NCBI RefSeq assembly: GCF_027942865.1
Contig: NC_134521.1
Location: 22,942,449-23,006,448, forward strand
Length of the DNA: 64,000 nt
Reading direction: 5' to 3'
From: Odontesthes bonariensis
Lineage: Eukaryota > Chordata > Actinopteri > Atheriniformes > Atherinopsidae
The notes under the pieces were generated by a model. The model was not told the DNA's origin. It saw only the letters and a program-made list of their open reading frames with translations, and did no database searches. Position 1 is the first letter of the stretch. Each line of letters begins with the position of its first letter. Shown one piece after another: positions 1-22,520 of this stretch. Both the position numbers and the translations under genes were made by a program.

Positions 1-3000
1 CGTCCCAGGCAGCAACCAGGCAACAGGGGTACGGGAAGACCCATCCCCCCGCCCCTCTGGCTCTTTGATATTTACTAATAGTGAGCATTTAAAATTGAGG
101 GGCAGGCAACCTTGTGGAACTGGGAGCGTGGCCCTCCGGGCAGCCTACATACCCAAAGAGCCCCGCCCACCAGATACCACTCGGTGCTATCACCCCCCAA
201 AACCTAATGTGTGTGTATGTGTGTGTGTGTGTGTGTGTCTCATGATTAGTAATGTCTAAGGTGTAATTAAAACAAGGGCGGGGGGCTGCAGAGTGCATCA
301 AAGGGGACCACCTACGTGGACCCATCCGCTGCACCCCACAGAACACACCCGCCCTCAAAACCCTACGTGTGTGAATGTGTGCTGTGTACAGGAGCCAGAA
401 GGGAGAGGGGTATGGGGATCTAGAAGACCGGGGGAGAGAGGCTCCCCCGGAGAGGGCAGCCACATGATGGCTGCAATAAGCACCCCTGTTTCCTGGGACC
501 CGCCACAGAGCAGGAGTGCTCGATGCTCACCAGGTCCGGGGCCCGCAGCGTATTCAGGGAGCCACTTGGCAACCCGAAGGCACCCACCCGCCCCTTGGTG
601 GGGTCCTGGTGATGGGGACTCTTCTGTCATCAGCAGTGGAGGTCTTCCTTGGTCCTTCCTTATTGATTCTTCAGACAGTAGATTTTGGTAATCCTAAGGT
701 TTGACCGATCTCTAATGCTTTTTTCTTGTTTTTTCAGCATCATAATAGCTTCCTTTTTATTGGTACGGCTTCTCTCCTCATTTTGAACAATGGCAACTAC
801 AGTCTCCAAATTGCAGACGCAAGGTAGGTATCTTATCCCTGCACTAATGAAGCAATGAATCACACCTGAGTAAACACCTGGGAAGCCAACTGTCCCAAAC
901 ATATGGTGCCCTGAATGTATGCCCACTATGTATAAAAAGTATTGTAATTTCTACATGGTTGAACTGAAATGTATGAAAATGACTTGAGTGTAAGATGAGC
1001 TGGCTTATAGGGTCTTGGTCCATGGGTTTCTTTAATTTTTTTGGGTCCGTTTCTTGTGTTATGCTAAAAATACAGTTGCTGTTTCACCTCACGTTCATGT
1101 ATGTATAAAGCTTACAAATGTCTCTCAAAAATGTCAAAATTAGAAGCTGTTAATGTAGAAGCTTAAAATGTAGAAGATGTTAGATACACAAACGTGTATT
1201 TACATATGGCTGCCTCGCGTATCCTGCGATCGTTTGGTGCGTCGGTTGTGCACGTCCTCAGAAATTAGAGTTGCGCGTACGCAAACTGCAAAATGTAGGT
1301 GACCAGTATGTGTAAGCTTACTTTTGATGTTTCAATGATATTGTTTGTGCACACGCATAACATTAATTTCTCATTTCAGTAGCAGATGATTGCTGTTTAT
1401 TCAGTTGTGTTTCACCCATCATGCAAAGCTAAGTGTTTTTTCCTGTTAAGTTAGTGTCTGATTTGGATTAGTAAAATCATACTTACTCCAGCTGGCTGCA
1501 TCCTGGCAGCATTTGGGACCTCACCACCATTGCTTTATAACACTCCATGACAGATACAACCAGTGAAGAAAAGCTGCAAAAAAAATCAGAACAACGGTGT
1601 AACCTCAAAATTAACTAATCTCTGAAACCCTGATATCTATGGTGAAACAAAATGAAGAAACAAAGGAGTCCAAGCTGGGCCCAGATGATGGTACTGCACC
1701 TTATGCCACCACCACCTTCTTACTTACTGATGTGGGCTTGTTTGCTTGTTGATGAAACTGACATTGATGCCTGCTGCTGGAGCGTTTGCTGAGAGACAGG
1801 CATTATTTTGTGTCTACGGTTTCCAGATGGATAAAGATTATAGAAACGGGAATCAACTTAACTTGCCTTCCAAGAACATCAAAACCATTATCCAAAATAC
1901 CATACGTAAAACATCCATCAGAACACAATATTCATCAATTAAATTCATGTCACCCAAAAACATGTCTCCAAATAATAAAATGTTTATTCATAACCATTTG
2001 AGGTGTAAATAGTTTGCTTATTTCTAACAAACTCATCATTGCAACTCCGAATTTCTTTGATAAAATTTTGTTCAATTAGTTTCTACTGTATCCAAGTCGA
2101 TCAAGCAAACTGGAGGTGTAATCTGTCAAATAAAGAGATTACACAAAAGAAACCTTAATCAATGAAAAAAAAAAGTTAAGTCATCCATTTGTGATGAGCC
2201 CAGCAGTCTATGGTTCAGCCACTTCACTACAAACCGAACAGTCAAAATCCTCTTGTGACCAGAGTAGACACATGACTTCATCGTTTTTATTGTCTCTGGC
2301 TGGTGACAGAAGCAGACCAAACTATGAGGGAGGGGTATGGACAGTTTACCTCTATGAGCTAGAGTTTAGTTTGAAAGTGGGGAAGCAGGAAAAAGAAGGG
2401 TCACAGTGATCTTGGTGGGACGGCGCAGGGCAATGCAATCCCAAACACAGCAAAGTGCTATAAGCCTCTACCATAAATCTGAGAGCTACTCCATGGCCAA
2501 GCTTGTTCAGTGCTATGTGCTGCTCCAAAGGCCAGAATCCAGATGTTGGAGAGAGACGGTAAATAAAACGATCTATCAAAGCTGGAAAAGGGCAGGGTGG
2601 GGAGATAATTTTTTTTAAGAGTTTTTGTCATTCAGCTATTATTGAAAGCCCAAATTCTATATGATTAGCCAAATTTTCAGAAAGTACAGCATCAAGTAGA
2701 CTCCTAGGTCCTGGAGAAATTCCCTCAGTGAGTCAAATCAGGACTTTAATCCCACTTGGGAAAACATGGATATTCTATTACCATTTGCTCATTTTAGCTC
2801 AGAGTGTTCCTGAATACAAAACAGGCCTTTTCCTCTGGATTAGCTTTTATCATTTATGGATGCAGGTGGATTGAAGGGATAAACAGATATGGAAGCCTCA
2901 TTGTGGAATAAATATCTAAGGCTTAAAGTCTTAAGGTGCAGAACATAGTGATGGTTTATTGTTTAAGGCCTCTGCTTGTGGCCATGAACTCCTGCTGGTG

Positions 3001-3500
3001 TGGGACTAAGTCCTGGAGGACACGATTGCATGCCCCCGCTGCTGTTACGCCTTTCTCAGATTTCTGTCGGCTCGATAAACAGAGCTCACCAAAGAGGGTG
3101 GAAAACTCAAGTTTCACAAACACATTTTCACAATAGATAATGAGTTCACTGCTGTATCAAACTGGAACAGCTGGAATAAAGCATTGTTTTTTTACAGCAG
3201 CTGGAAAAAAACACAGGACCTCACTTCACTCCAAATGAGGCCTAAAAGATTCACATGAATTCACAAATTAGATTCTGCTGACTTGTTTGAAAAAAGACAA
3301 GAGCTAGATCTTGTGTTGTGATCTCAGCCTCATTAGGTTGATGTACATGAGAAACTTATTTGCTGTCTGCTGACACTGCTTGGGATGTAATTTAGTTGAA
3401 GTGTGTCTCTCTGCCATTTTAGTTGCATATTTTTTTAAACAAGTCAGATCCTTGATGTCGTGGACACTTTGTTTCCCCTAAATTCTCCTATTTGTTTTGT
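1..3500. other. Intergenic sequence upstream of pitx1, no gene seen
   Basis: No exon with recognisable protein similarity was found on either strand. The first 650 bases are clearly more GC-rich than what follows and hold a TG microsatellite near 206-239; the open frames there are short, overlap on both strands and look like by-products of base composition. The rest is AT-rich and without recognisable repeats until the LINE copy that begins near 3505. Confidence 0.6.
206..239. repeat. TG dinucleotide microsatellite
   Basis: An almost uninterrupted run of TG units with one TATG interruption near its start. Confidence 0.9.
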
Positions 3501-3504
3501 TCGT

Positions 3505-4735
3505 GGGAGGGGCCAAGGGGTTCAGGTGCAATGCGAGCTTGGTGGCCGCCAAAGGCGGAGACCTTGGCGGTCTGATCCTCGGCTACTGAAGCTGGCTCTT
3601 GAGACGTGGAACGTCACCTCTCTGTTGGGGAAGGAGCCTGAGCTGGTGCGCAAGGCTGAGTGGTTCCGGCTAGATATAGTCAGACTCACCTCGACGCATG
3701 GCTTGGGCTCCGGAACCAGCCTCCTTGAGAGGGGTTGGACTCTCTTCCACTCTGGAGTTGCCCGTGGTGAGAGGCGCAGAGCAGGTGCGGGCATACGTAT
3801 TGCCCCCCGGCTGTGCACATGTACATTGGGGTTTACCCAAGTGGATGAGAGGGTAGCCTCCCTCCACCTTAGGGTGAGGGGACGAGTCCTGACTGTTGTT
3901 TGTGCTTATGCACCAAACAGCAGTTCAGAGTACCCACCCTTTTTGGAGTCCCTGGAGGAGGCACTGGAGACTGCTCCTGCAGGAGACTCCCACGGTGTTG
4001 ACGGTGGTGCACCGTCAACACCGTGCATGGTGAGGGTGGGGCTCTGCTGACCTCAACTGGGGATGTTATGAGTCGGTGGGGGGAATACTTCAAGGGCCTC
4101 CTCAATCCTACCGACACGCCTTCCGATGAGGAAGCAGAGTTGGGGAGCTCGGACGTGGGGCCTCCCATTTCTGGGGCTGAGGTTGCCGAGGTGGTCATAA
4201 ATCTCCTCGGTGGAAAGGCCCCGGGGGTGGATGAGGTCCATGAGGATGCTGTAGGGCTGTCTTGGTTGACATGCCTCTGCAGGGGCTGTTCGGTCTATGT
4301 ATTACCAGTGTCAGAGTTTGATCCATATTGCCAGCAGTAAGTCGGACATGTTTCCGGTGAGGGTTGGACTCTGTCAAGGCTGCCCTTTGTCACCGATTCT
4401 GTTCATAATTTTTATGGACAGAATTTCTAGGCGCAGCCAGGGCGTTGAGGGAGTCCGTTTTGGCGACCTCAGAATCGGGTCTCTGCTTTTTGCGGATGAT
4501 GTGGTTCTGTTTGCGTCGTCGGGCCGTGACCTTCAGCTCTCACTGGAGCGGTTCGCAACCGAGTGTGAAGCGCCTGGGATGAGAATCAGCACCTCCAAAT
4601 CCTCCAATCCTCCAAAAACACCTCTGGGTCCCCCCAGAAGAGTTGGAGGAAGTGGCTGGGGACAGGGACGTCTGGGTTTCTCTGCTCAAGCTGCTGCAAC
4701 TGTAACCCGATCCCCGGAGAATGGATGGATGGATA
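3505..4735 (+). mobile_element. Rex3-like (RTE clade) LINE, internally deleted
   Basis: Fragments of a non-LTR retrotransposon polyprotein can be read along the + strand in order. The endonuclease part includes ETWNVTSL (about 3605-3630) and AYAPNSSSEYPPFLESLEEAL-type sequence (3900-3980). The reverse transcriptase part includes GLCQGCPLSPILF (4366-4404) and LLFADDVVLF (4486-4515), the FADD box being the catalytic motif. The nucleotide run around 4373-4393 closely matches the site used for the common Rex3 PCR primer, as I remember it. The C-terminal part after MRISTSKS is largely missing and the copy ends in an ATGG-type repeat near 4720, as these elements do. At least two internal deletions (near 3990-4025 and 4230-4290) and one C-terminal deletion make it non-functional. 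Confidence 0.85.
3991..4025. repeat. Perfect 16-bp hairpin with 3-nt loop inside the Rex3 copy
   Basis: Bases 3991-4006 and 4010-4025 are exact reverse complements, separated by GTG. The hairpin lies exactly where the endonuclease reading breaks off and the element resumes much further along, so it marks a deletion junction. Confidence 0.9.
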
Positions 4736-4740
4736 TTGGG

Positions 4741-7700
4741 TATCTTTGGGAAATCTGGTAATAGTTTTTTTTTTTATTGGAACCACCAGTAAGTTTGAAT
4801 CAATAAAGAAATTAATGAAGATCCACTTCCTATTCACAGCAGCACTCTGTAATGTAAGGAAAACATATTGCAGAACTGTTGTCTTTTTTCTACATTTTAG
4901 TTGCTACCTCAATTTAAGCAATGGCTAATGGATATCACCGGCCAGTGCTAGACTTGTTTTTTGGACATGCACTGGCTACACGGGAAGCCCAGAAATATCA
5001 GCCATTCCCCTAAGAAGCTAAGTCAGACCAGAGCTGATGGGTTTCAAGACTGCTTAAGGACTGTGTGTGACTTTTAAAATGATGCTTTGCTTTGGTTCAT
5101 TGCTGATTGGTCTTGTAAATAGAGGTAACATCCAGAAGTTGAGGAACTTTTGAACTGATCAGAATCTCAAAACATTGAATTTGTGGAGATCATAAAAACA
5201 GAAACTAATGAAGATGACTGTAATGGAAAGACATTTTAAGACAAACTGGTCAAACTGTGGTGATCACAAAATGCTCCCTAAGCTGTCCGTTTTGGTGGTT
5301 AGCTGTTGTAGAGAAAGGAAGCTTCACTTTAAGCTGCATAATGTTTATGCTTTGAAGAAAAACTGGAAGCTGGATGTCCGATTTTCATCAGCACTAAGCC
5401 AAAGACAGCTGCTGAGTGGGAAAGAAGGGATGATGCCTCCTCTTGAAATGATGATCTATGCTCCAGACCTGTTTACTTTGGTAATCTCCGAGTCCTGTGT
5501 AATCAAAACATCACTAATTTCATTGCCGATTGGAAACGATGACATCTGCGTAAGACACTCTTCAAGGGGGACCCTTCAAAAGGGAAGCAGCCATTCCTCA
5601 CAATAGCTCCAGTGATGAGGATGACTTCATCCTTTTCCGCTCACATGTTTTGAAGAGGGTATACATCCATAGTCATGGAAACTTTATGTAATAAATAGCC
5701 CTGCAATACTGTCTAACAAGCTGTTGTGTATCTGAGCATCCAGGCAGGCTGGCTCGGGTGTTTGTCTTGTCGACATGAAGACGAACTCTCTGGCTTTGCT
5801 CTTAGTTTTTCTTAGTTGGAAAAACGTATTTGACGTAACAAAAGGCTGTCGAGCTGCCCAGTGTCAAGCTCACAAAACCCTCCTGATTGATTCTGCAGTC
5901 TGGATGACACACTATTCAAAAGCACTTCTCCGCTCTTTACCAGTCAGAAACAGGCCTTACATACTAATGCCAACAGCTCTGCTTAACTGTGATGGCCCTC
6001 AGTGGGAAGCTTGGACAGAGTTAGTGATAGAAAGACCATAGTTAAGAAAACCCCAAAGAAAGAAGCCCTCTTTTTTGTGGTTTTGATGTAAAAAGCCAAA
6101 ACTGCTGGAAATATGAAAACTCATGACTCTGAAGATGTGATAGAGCCTACTTGTATGTTAAATGTCCTGAACACACACACACACACCTACACTAGCCACC
6201 TCCTCCGAACTTAATCCAACCCTTGGCAGGGTGTGAGCTTGTTTTCCACCTTCCCAGCTTTTATCAGCCTCTGTTATTTAGGAATAACTATTTACGTGGC
6301 AGAGGTGACCATCAGACAGGTCCTGGCCACAGACTCACATCTCCTCCCGGTTCACGCACACACACACACACTAAATGGACTAAATAATCCCTCCACCTAT
6401 TTACACAGGAGAGAAGAGGCCACGGCCTCACCTTCAGGGTACTACTTAACTCCTCGAAGTCACTCGTTGAGTAATCACAGCATTCTCCTGCCTACTGCCT
6501 GATTACAGTGTGTGCATGTGTGCGCATCAGTGTGTGCGAGGGTAAAAGACTCATTATTTAGCAATGCAGGCCTCACAGGTAGACAATTACACAGGCTGAT
6601 ACTGACTATTATAACTATTTTGTGGGTACAGTTCCATTCTAGCTGGGGTCAGTATTGAGCCACAGTACAAGTGTGTACTTGTGGCTCTAATCAAGAAAGG
6701 TGCAGGTCTTAATGAACATATACTCATCATTTGGTCATACTCAGCAGTTAATGCTCTCAAAGTGCGTCAAAGCTGTTGTCTTCTATTCAAATTAATATCA
6801 GTCTCAATTTTGACTTAAGCAAGAGCCGCTCCTGACTGTAGTAACCTTCTGGCATTCAAAGACAAGTGTTCAAATTGTCTCTCTGAGTTGTATCACAATC
6901 TCACCTGCGTGTAGGAAAAACATGGGCTCTTCTTTTTGAGGAGTACGCTGACATACTCCTAAAGGGGAAAAACAGCTGACGTGAGGAGAGTTGAGAGCCT
7001 TCGGAGCTCCATAGAAAGGAGGACTGAGGGAGGCCCGCAGCGCCCCTTTAATCCCTTCAGGATCCCTCTCTCAGAGCCGGGCTTTGCTTTGTGCGCAGCT
7101 CTTGGCTGGGTTAAAAAGGAAAGTATAAGAGTGCGACAAATTTCACACTTTCTCTCATGTCACAGGCCAAAAGAAACTGCGTGCGTGGAGATGGAAATAT
7201 CCTTTTCCACACGGACACTGCGACGAAACTCCACAAATTGCCCAGCGGGCGTTTAAAATCTGGCCTGAAAGAGTATTTTATCTCAAATATTGACTTTACA
7301 ACAAAGATGATATGGACTAGTAAAAGCTTCCCAGATTTTTCTGTTACAGGGATTTAAGTTGATTTTAGTTACTTATTTAATTTTCACTTAAGCGATTTGA
7401 TTAGAAGTCTTCAGGATCGAGTCAATCTGCGGCTCACAATACTTTAATCTCTGTAGGCTCTCCGCGGCCTTCTTTCTTACTTTGCCTTTTTAGGCTTTTG
7501 TCTATTAATCTGTTCAATGCTGCAGTGCTTACCTGACCTAAATCGCCCGTTTATTTGCTTTCACTAAAAGATTGTTGTTTTTTTTGGCCTCGTGTTTTTT
7601 ACCCTTCTTGCCTCTCCGCTGCTGAGCTCCACCGCAGCTCCCAAACAAAGGCTCGAGTCGACTGTTTTCATCTGTCTGCTTTTCTCAGAAAACATTAGCC

Positions 7701-8540
7701 TAATTATTTCCTGGATTACGTCACTTGATTTTTTTTTTTTAAGATTGCAAACCCTTATTCTGCCGCTTTGCCATATTTTCTGAATAAGCCACAAAACAAA
7801 TCAAATGGTATAAATAAATTGTTTTATTAGCAGGACAAAACAACGCAAAACATTGTGAAAGCCCATTCTGTTAGGGCCTTTAACTGCAATGATCAGATCT
7901 TTTTTTTTTTTTTTTTAATTTAGATCTTTATTTCCTTTTTTGTAGATTCGGTTAGTGTGAGGGAAGAATATTGCTTTCTAAGTTGCACAAGGAACAGAGA
8001 GAATTCTACATATCTCTCGAAATAATGACAGCCAACATGATGTGTTACGGAGATACAATTTATCTGATGAGTCAAAAGAGTAGCCTACAGCAAAGTGCCA
8101 AAACGAAAATGTGGGACATGTTTTAGCCTCCAGTCAGAAGACCATAGCGAAAAAAGATTATTTTCCAGCATTGGCGGTTTTTAAGTCTAAGAAAACTGTG
8201 GGGGGTCCGTTCAGGCGCATCACAAAAAGTCCCAAAGAAATTAATTTATTTTTTTAGTCATCATCATTTAATCAACATTTTCATTCATGATCATTATGTT
8301 TGTTGTGTTTCAATGATTTCAATCGTTATTATATGTAAAGTATATCCTGCTTAAGTTGTACTCAAATATTTGAGAAGTTTGAACAAAAATAAATTTTCAA
8401 AAAATAAAAGAAATAAAAATGAGGATTCATGTAAATGAAGACACAGAAGGTGTAGGAGGATGAATAGTGTGACAGTGGGGAGGAGGCGAAGTGTCGGTAG
8501 CGAGTCGAGGGGTGGGGGGTGGGAGGTGGGAGGTGGGGTG
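4741..8540. other. Intergenic DNA 5' of pitx1, no gene seen
   Basis: No exon is recognisable. CA/TG microsatellites lie near 6172-6187 and 6357-6372. A GC-richer patch at about 6980-7260 includes a bicoid/Pitx-type TAATCC core (7049-7054). Being the region just upstream of pitx1, it is a reasonable place for promoter-proximal and tissue enhancers, but I cannot point to a specific one from a single sequence. Confidence 0.5.
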
Positions 8541-8575
8541 AGTGTGTGTGTGTGTGGGGGTGATGTGACGTCAAC
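8541..8575 (+). promoter_or_regulatory. Putative distal pitx1 promoter with perfect CRE
   Basis: A G-rich, TG-repeat stretch (8508-8560) is followed by the exact palindrome TGACGTCA (8566-8573), the consensus cAMP-response element. It lies immediately before a GC-rich segment that ends in a strong splice donor, so I read it as the promoter edge of a 5' untranslated exon. I see no TATA box near it. The transcription start itself is not defined by the sequence. Confidence 0.45.
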
Positions 8576-8760
8576 ATGAGGCGTGCAGCGGAGCTTTGTT
8601 GAAGAAAACCAAGACAGCGAAGCAGAAGTATCCAAAGCGCTGATTACCGCAGACGCAGCATTTACGCGCGGGCGACTCTAAAGTGGACTTACTGAACACC
8701 TGCATGGGGACACTGTGAGGCTTTATTTCTTTTTTCTCTTTCGTCTGCTGGAACCAACTG
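8576..8760 (+). other. pitx1: Predicted pitx1 5' untranslated exon (exon 1)
   Basis: The segment ends in CAACTG followed by GTGAGTAAA (8761 on), a near-consensus splice donor, and precedes the short coding exon at 9733. Its left limit is not known; 8576 is only the first upstream ATG. Two short upstream reading frames would lie in the transcript: one of eight codons (8576-8602) and one of four codons (8704-8718). Both end before the donor, so this exon probably contributes no main coding sequence but could damp translation. Transcript evidence is needed to confirm the exon. Confidence 0.5.
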
Positions 8761-9741
8761 GTGAGTAAAACGCGCACCTTGTCTGTTAACTCCGCGAATT
8801 TTGGCTATTGGAAACTGACAAGAAACTGTCATCTCGCTGGCATCGTTTCAGGCGTCAAAAGTTAGAAATACGAATCAAAGATAGTTCCATGATTAAGGTG
8901 AAAATATAAAGATCTGAATCATTTAAGCAGAGTATGTTGTCGGTTAGTTGGAGGCCATAGAGACTGAGGACCGTAAAGGGGCCGAAGGTCGTGTGGATGG
9001 AGCTTTACGCACGGCAGAGATCTCTGGAATTTATACAGAAACGTCGCTTTCGAAAAAATATATTTAGATTGAGTGGTGTTCTGATGTGGCTGAGCACTGA
9101 TATCAGATAGATGCAGCATGCAGGCTGCTTCAGCTTAGTGAAATTAAGGGAAAATAGGAGTGAAGAGCAAGCGTGCGCGCGCTCTTAAGGGACAGAGGGC
9201 TGGTGACAGAAGATTTACTGAGGACATAAAAGCAGCAAAGGGATTCCTGTAGATAAGAGGGGCTCTGTGTGAGTGTGTGTGTGTGTATAGTGTCATGGCA
9301 AAGGTAAACTTTATGTCTATAATGCTGGGTTAGGGATGTCATGCGGGCCCTAAGCATCAAGGGTACGGACTAAGTAAATCATGGGATGGCATTTGGTGAA
9401 AGGCTGTTTGATGCAGAGCTGCTACAGAGTAAAAACACATTTTTCATTTTACAGGTTTTGTTCTTCTTTTTATTGGCCTCGTTCTTGGGATTTTTTTTTC
9501 TTTCTAATCTGTTCTAAAACAATGTTTAGGGTTTCGGAAAAGGACGCAGACCATGAAGATACTAGCTTATTGTTTGCTCTTACACCTTAACACCATGTCG
9601 GTTTAAACCAACTTTAATTTACTCAGTATATATTTGCTAAATCTGATCATACCAACATTATTGGCTTCAAGAATAAAAAATGAGTTTTGCTTTTCACTTT
9701 TTAAGTAACCACGTCCTTCTGTGTTTTTCCAGGGAACTGGA

Positions 9742-19487
<9,746 letters not shown>

Positions 19488-20262
19488 CTGGCTAAACGCG
19501 GGGCTTAAAGGTTGCAAATCTAAATCTAAATTTAAATGTGTGAGCTGAACGGACGCCGGGGTCGGAGCTTCTGGGCTACCTGCAGATGGGAAAGAAAAAA
19601 TCAAAGACAACTGAACTGGAATCGTTTCAGTCAGTTTTCAAAGAGAGAGAAAAGTGGATTATGCGGGTTACATTTGTTGCGGTGAACTTGCACAACATTT
19701 TAAATGTCCAGGTGTTTTTCTTTTTCTTTTTCTTTTTCTTTTTTAAGATGAAGACGTGTTACATTGCTGCATTGTACATATCTGAATGTAAATATATACA
19801 GGTCTAACATATGAAACAGACGATGGGATTTTTTTTTCTGTGCTTTCTAGCTTGCTTTTGAAGACTGAGAGAGGGTCTCGACAAAGAACAAGGATTTGCA
19901 ACAAAAATAGATAAATAAATTAAATAAATGTGTCATGCATGATGAAACCAAAGTCGATTAGGGAAAAAAGAAGAAAAAAAATCCTGTCCACACTGTACAT
20001 ATTTCAAACCGCTTTCTGAGTGCTTTCTGTTTACCGCATATGCTGAGTGCCACCAGTTTGACTCGTTTGAAATGCTTTTCATTTTGTTTGCTGACGAATA
20101 ATAATAATAATAATAATGATAATAATAAAAACGCATGTTTAACTTGACATTTGTACGATAAGACTTTGCAGAAGTTCATTAGTCTAAAGTGTATACAGGT
20201 GATTCAAAGTCCTTATGTGTTTTATGGTAACATGTTTGTTTGAATAAACTCCAGAAAAAAAA
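19488..20262 (+). other. pitx1: pitx1 3' untranslated region
   Basis: Downstream of the stop are a CTTTTT repeat (about 19718-19744), AATAAA-like hexamers at 19914-19919 and a consensus AATAAA at 20243-20248, giving possible short and long 3' ends. A TAA trinucleotide run lies at about 20096-20130. The exact cleavage site is inferred. Confidence 0.6.
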
Positions 20263-21172
20263 GAGGTTTATTTCAAGTACATGTTGTAGAGGAGTCTTTG
20301 TTGGACGAGACGAACCGCTGAGCTCCAGTTTTATGGGAGCAAAACAAATAACTTGGTTCAACGTGTTACCAGACTTATTGACTCAGTTTAAAACGATTAC
20401 TATTCTCAATAGCAGACATATATTTACACATTATTTTATTAAGATTGAAGCTTTCTCCTGTAGTTTAGCGCTCTTTTTCCATAAACCATACCTCTCTCTA
20501 TCTCTATATCCACTGAAATTTGCAGTCCTCACGATCATGCTTTTAAAGGCTCCCCCATTATTGAGCATTTGGTAGGCTAAGTGAGATTACACCTTTAAAC
20601 CAACACACGGTCCTGAAAATCAATGCGTTGGTAATGTTTTATGTTGCTGTGAATAGCCCATTTAAACAGATTTATGCTTATTTACCCCGTTCATTCTGTT
20701 AAAAAGAGAGAGATTAGATCGGTATTCTTCTTCTAGACGTGTGAGCCTCACTTTTTAGATTGATGCAGGTCTGTGGCGGCAGAGCTGATTTACAATTTAA
20801 AATTCCCTGAGCTCAGTTCAGATGTGAGTTGAAGGAGAATCATACCTGCCGAGCTAATGTGGAAACATTGAGCCTTGATTGCGTATCCAGCCTATTTACG
20901 GAAACAGTGCCTGTATGTTCACATTATGGGCTTTTCAAAGAACGACACAAATGCGGGTTTGAGTTCATAATCAAGTGATTTAGTCTTTTATTGCGCACCA
21001 TTTCACCTAATCTTGAATTATCTTTAAACCAAAGTTGGAATCCTGATGCACTTTCGGATGGTTACATCCATGCATTTTGGTTTCTAATCGCAACAAAATA
21101 AAAACAGATTAGTTACACATTGTTAGTAGTTTATTTGAGCGAGAGAAAAACGCGCCTTCAGAGGAGGAGGAG

Positions 21173-21216
21173 TGTGTGTGTGTGTGTATGTGGGGGGGGG
21201 GGGGGGGGGGGGGGGG
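21173..21216. repeat. TG repeat followed by 25 consecutive G
   Basis: TG units (to about 21191) run directly into G residues at 21192-21216. The tract can fold as a G-quadruplex and is prone to length errors in sequencing. Confidence 0.9.
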
Positions 21217-22339
21217 TGATCACTCGCGTGATCAACTCTCCAGTGTTTCCACAATGAATTCAGTCAATACCATATCTTATTTTCTGACACCTGCAGAAAT
21301 CCCCATATCTATATTACTCACCATTAGACTGATATTAGCGCGCTTCACGAGTGTGCCGCAATGATGTGTGCTTAGGCTGATAGTGCTCTGTGCTGGAGGA
21401 TTAGAGGCAGCCATTTAATAAATCGCTAAACAATCTTATTGCAGGTTGTTAACGAAAAGAATTATCGTACGATCTCTCCAGTCAGTGTTACTTGTCAAAC
21501 GTTTGCAACATGGGTGGCTGCACAACGCTGACTTCTAACTGTTGCTTTCTTTGAACGCTTATCGTATAAACGGTGCACTGTTAGAAGACCTCTTGAGATT
21601 TTTATCTTTTTTTTATTTCACTTAAATACTCCACATATTCGTCCCGAATTGAGCCTTTCTACATTTTGTACGCTAAATCTTTATGCCTATTTTTCGCCAA
21701 GCTGGATATAAGTCAAACTATTGACTTGTTGTACAATATTCCTAAATCAAATTATTATAGAATGTTGAATAATCATATTGAATAATTCCCCTTAAACTGG
21801 AGCAGATTTCCGATGCTTGCTTGGTCATTATTCTACTTTAGCAACGTTTTTAACAACGTGTTATATTAAAGGTCACCCTTAGTATACATACAATTTTTTG
21901 TATGTCGTATTTTTTGTTTTATTGGGTTATTTTTCCCACAGTTGTGTGACAGTCAAGCTTTTTTTTTCTTTTTTTCTGAACATTAAAAAATCTTTTGAGG
22001 GAGGAGATCCTCTTCATTGTACATTCCTAAAATCTCCACAGGGTCTAATATTTTATAAAATGGCTATTATAACTACATTCAGGCTCTGATATTAAACATG
22101 CCATGTCAGAATGTGCACAGGAATGTACGAGTTTATTGAGGCCATAAAGACTTTGGGGGATTTTATATGTTTTAGTATGCCGATAACATATAACTTAGTA
22201 ACACGTGCAGTTGGGCTATTCCCCCCCTATAAGACAGAACCACTGGCTTCTGTGGACATGCGCCTTGTCTGTAATTCTTCAGCTATGTCACAGCCTGGCT
22301 GAAGGTTTTTTTGTCACTGAGGTTTAAAACAAGTCACAA

Positions 22340-22520
22340 CACCATGCAGCGCGCGCAGCTTCGAATTCTTTTCTTGGGCGCGCCCGCGCGCACGTGGTGC
22401 ACAACGTTTACTCAAGGCGGGGATGCGCGTTAACTGCAGCTATCAGCTTTAATGTGAAAATGTTTAATGGGAGGACGAAGCGCACTCGAGGTGCGTGGTG
22501 ATTCGCAACAAAAACAAAGC
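22340..22520. promoter_or_regulatory. CpG-dense patch without a recognised gene
   Basis: Clusters of CGCG occur (around 22350-22356 and 22378-22392, the latter containing the palindrome GGCGCGCC), with many further CpGs to about 22500, inside AT-rich surroundings. It resembles a small CpG island or an unmethylated regulatory element. No open frame or splice pattern around it suggests a coding gene. Confidence 0.4.

Noticed and set aside
89-463. 124-codon minus-strand frame at the left edge
   Set aside because: It runs through a TG/CA microsatellite (encoding a His-Thr repeat) and GC-rich sequence with frames open in several phases.
5775-6041. 88-codon frame with a signal-peptide-like start (MKTNSLALLLVFLSW)
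   Set aside because: The hydrophobic start is suggestive, but the remainder shows no family resemblance or cysteine pattern, and there is no promoter or splice evidence.
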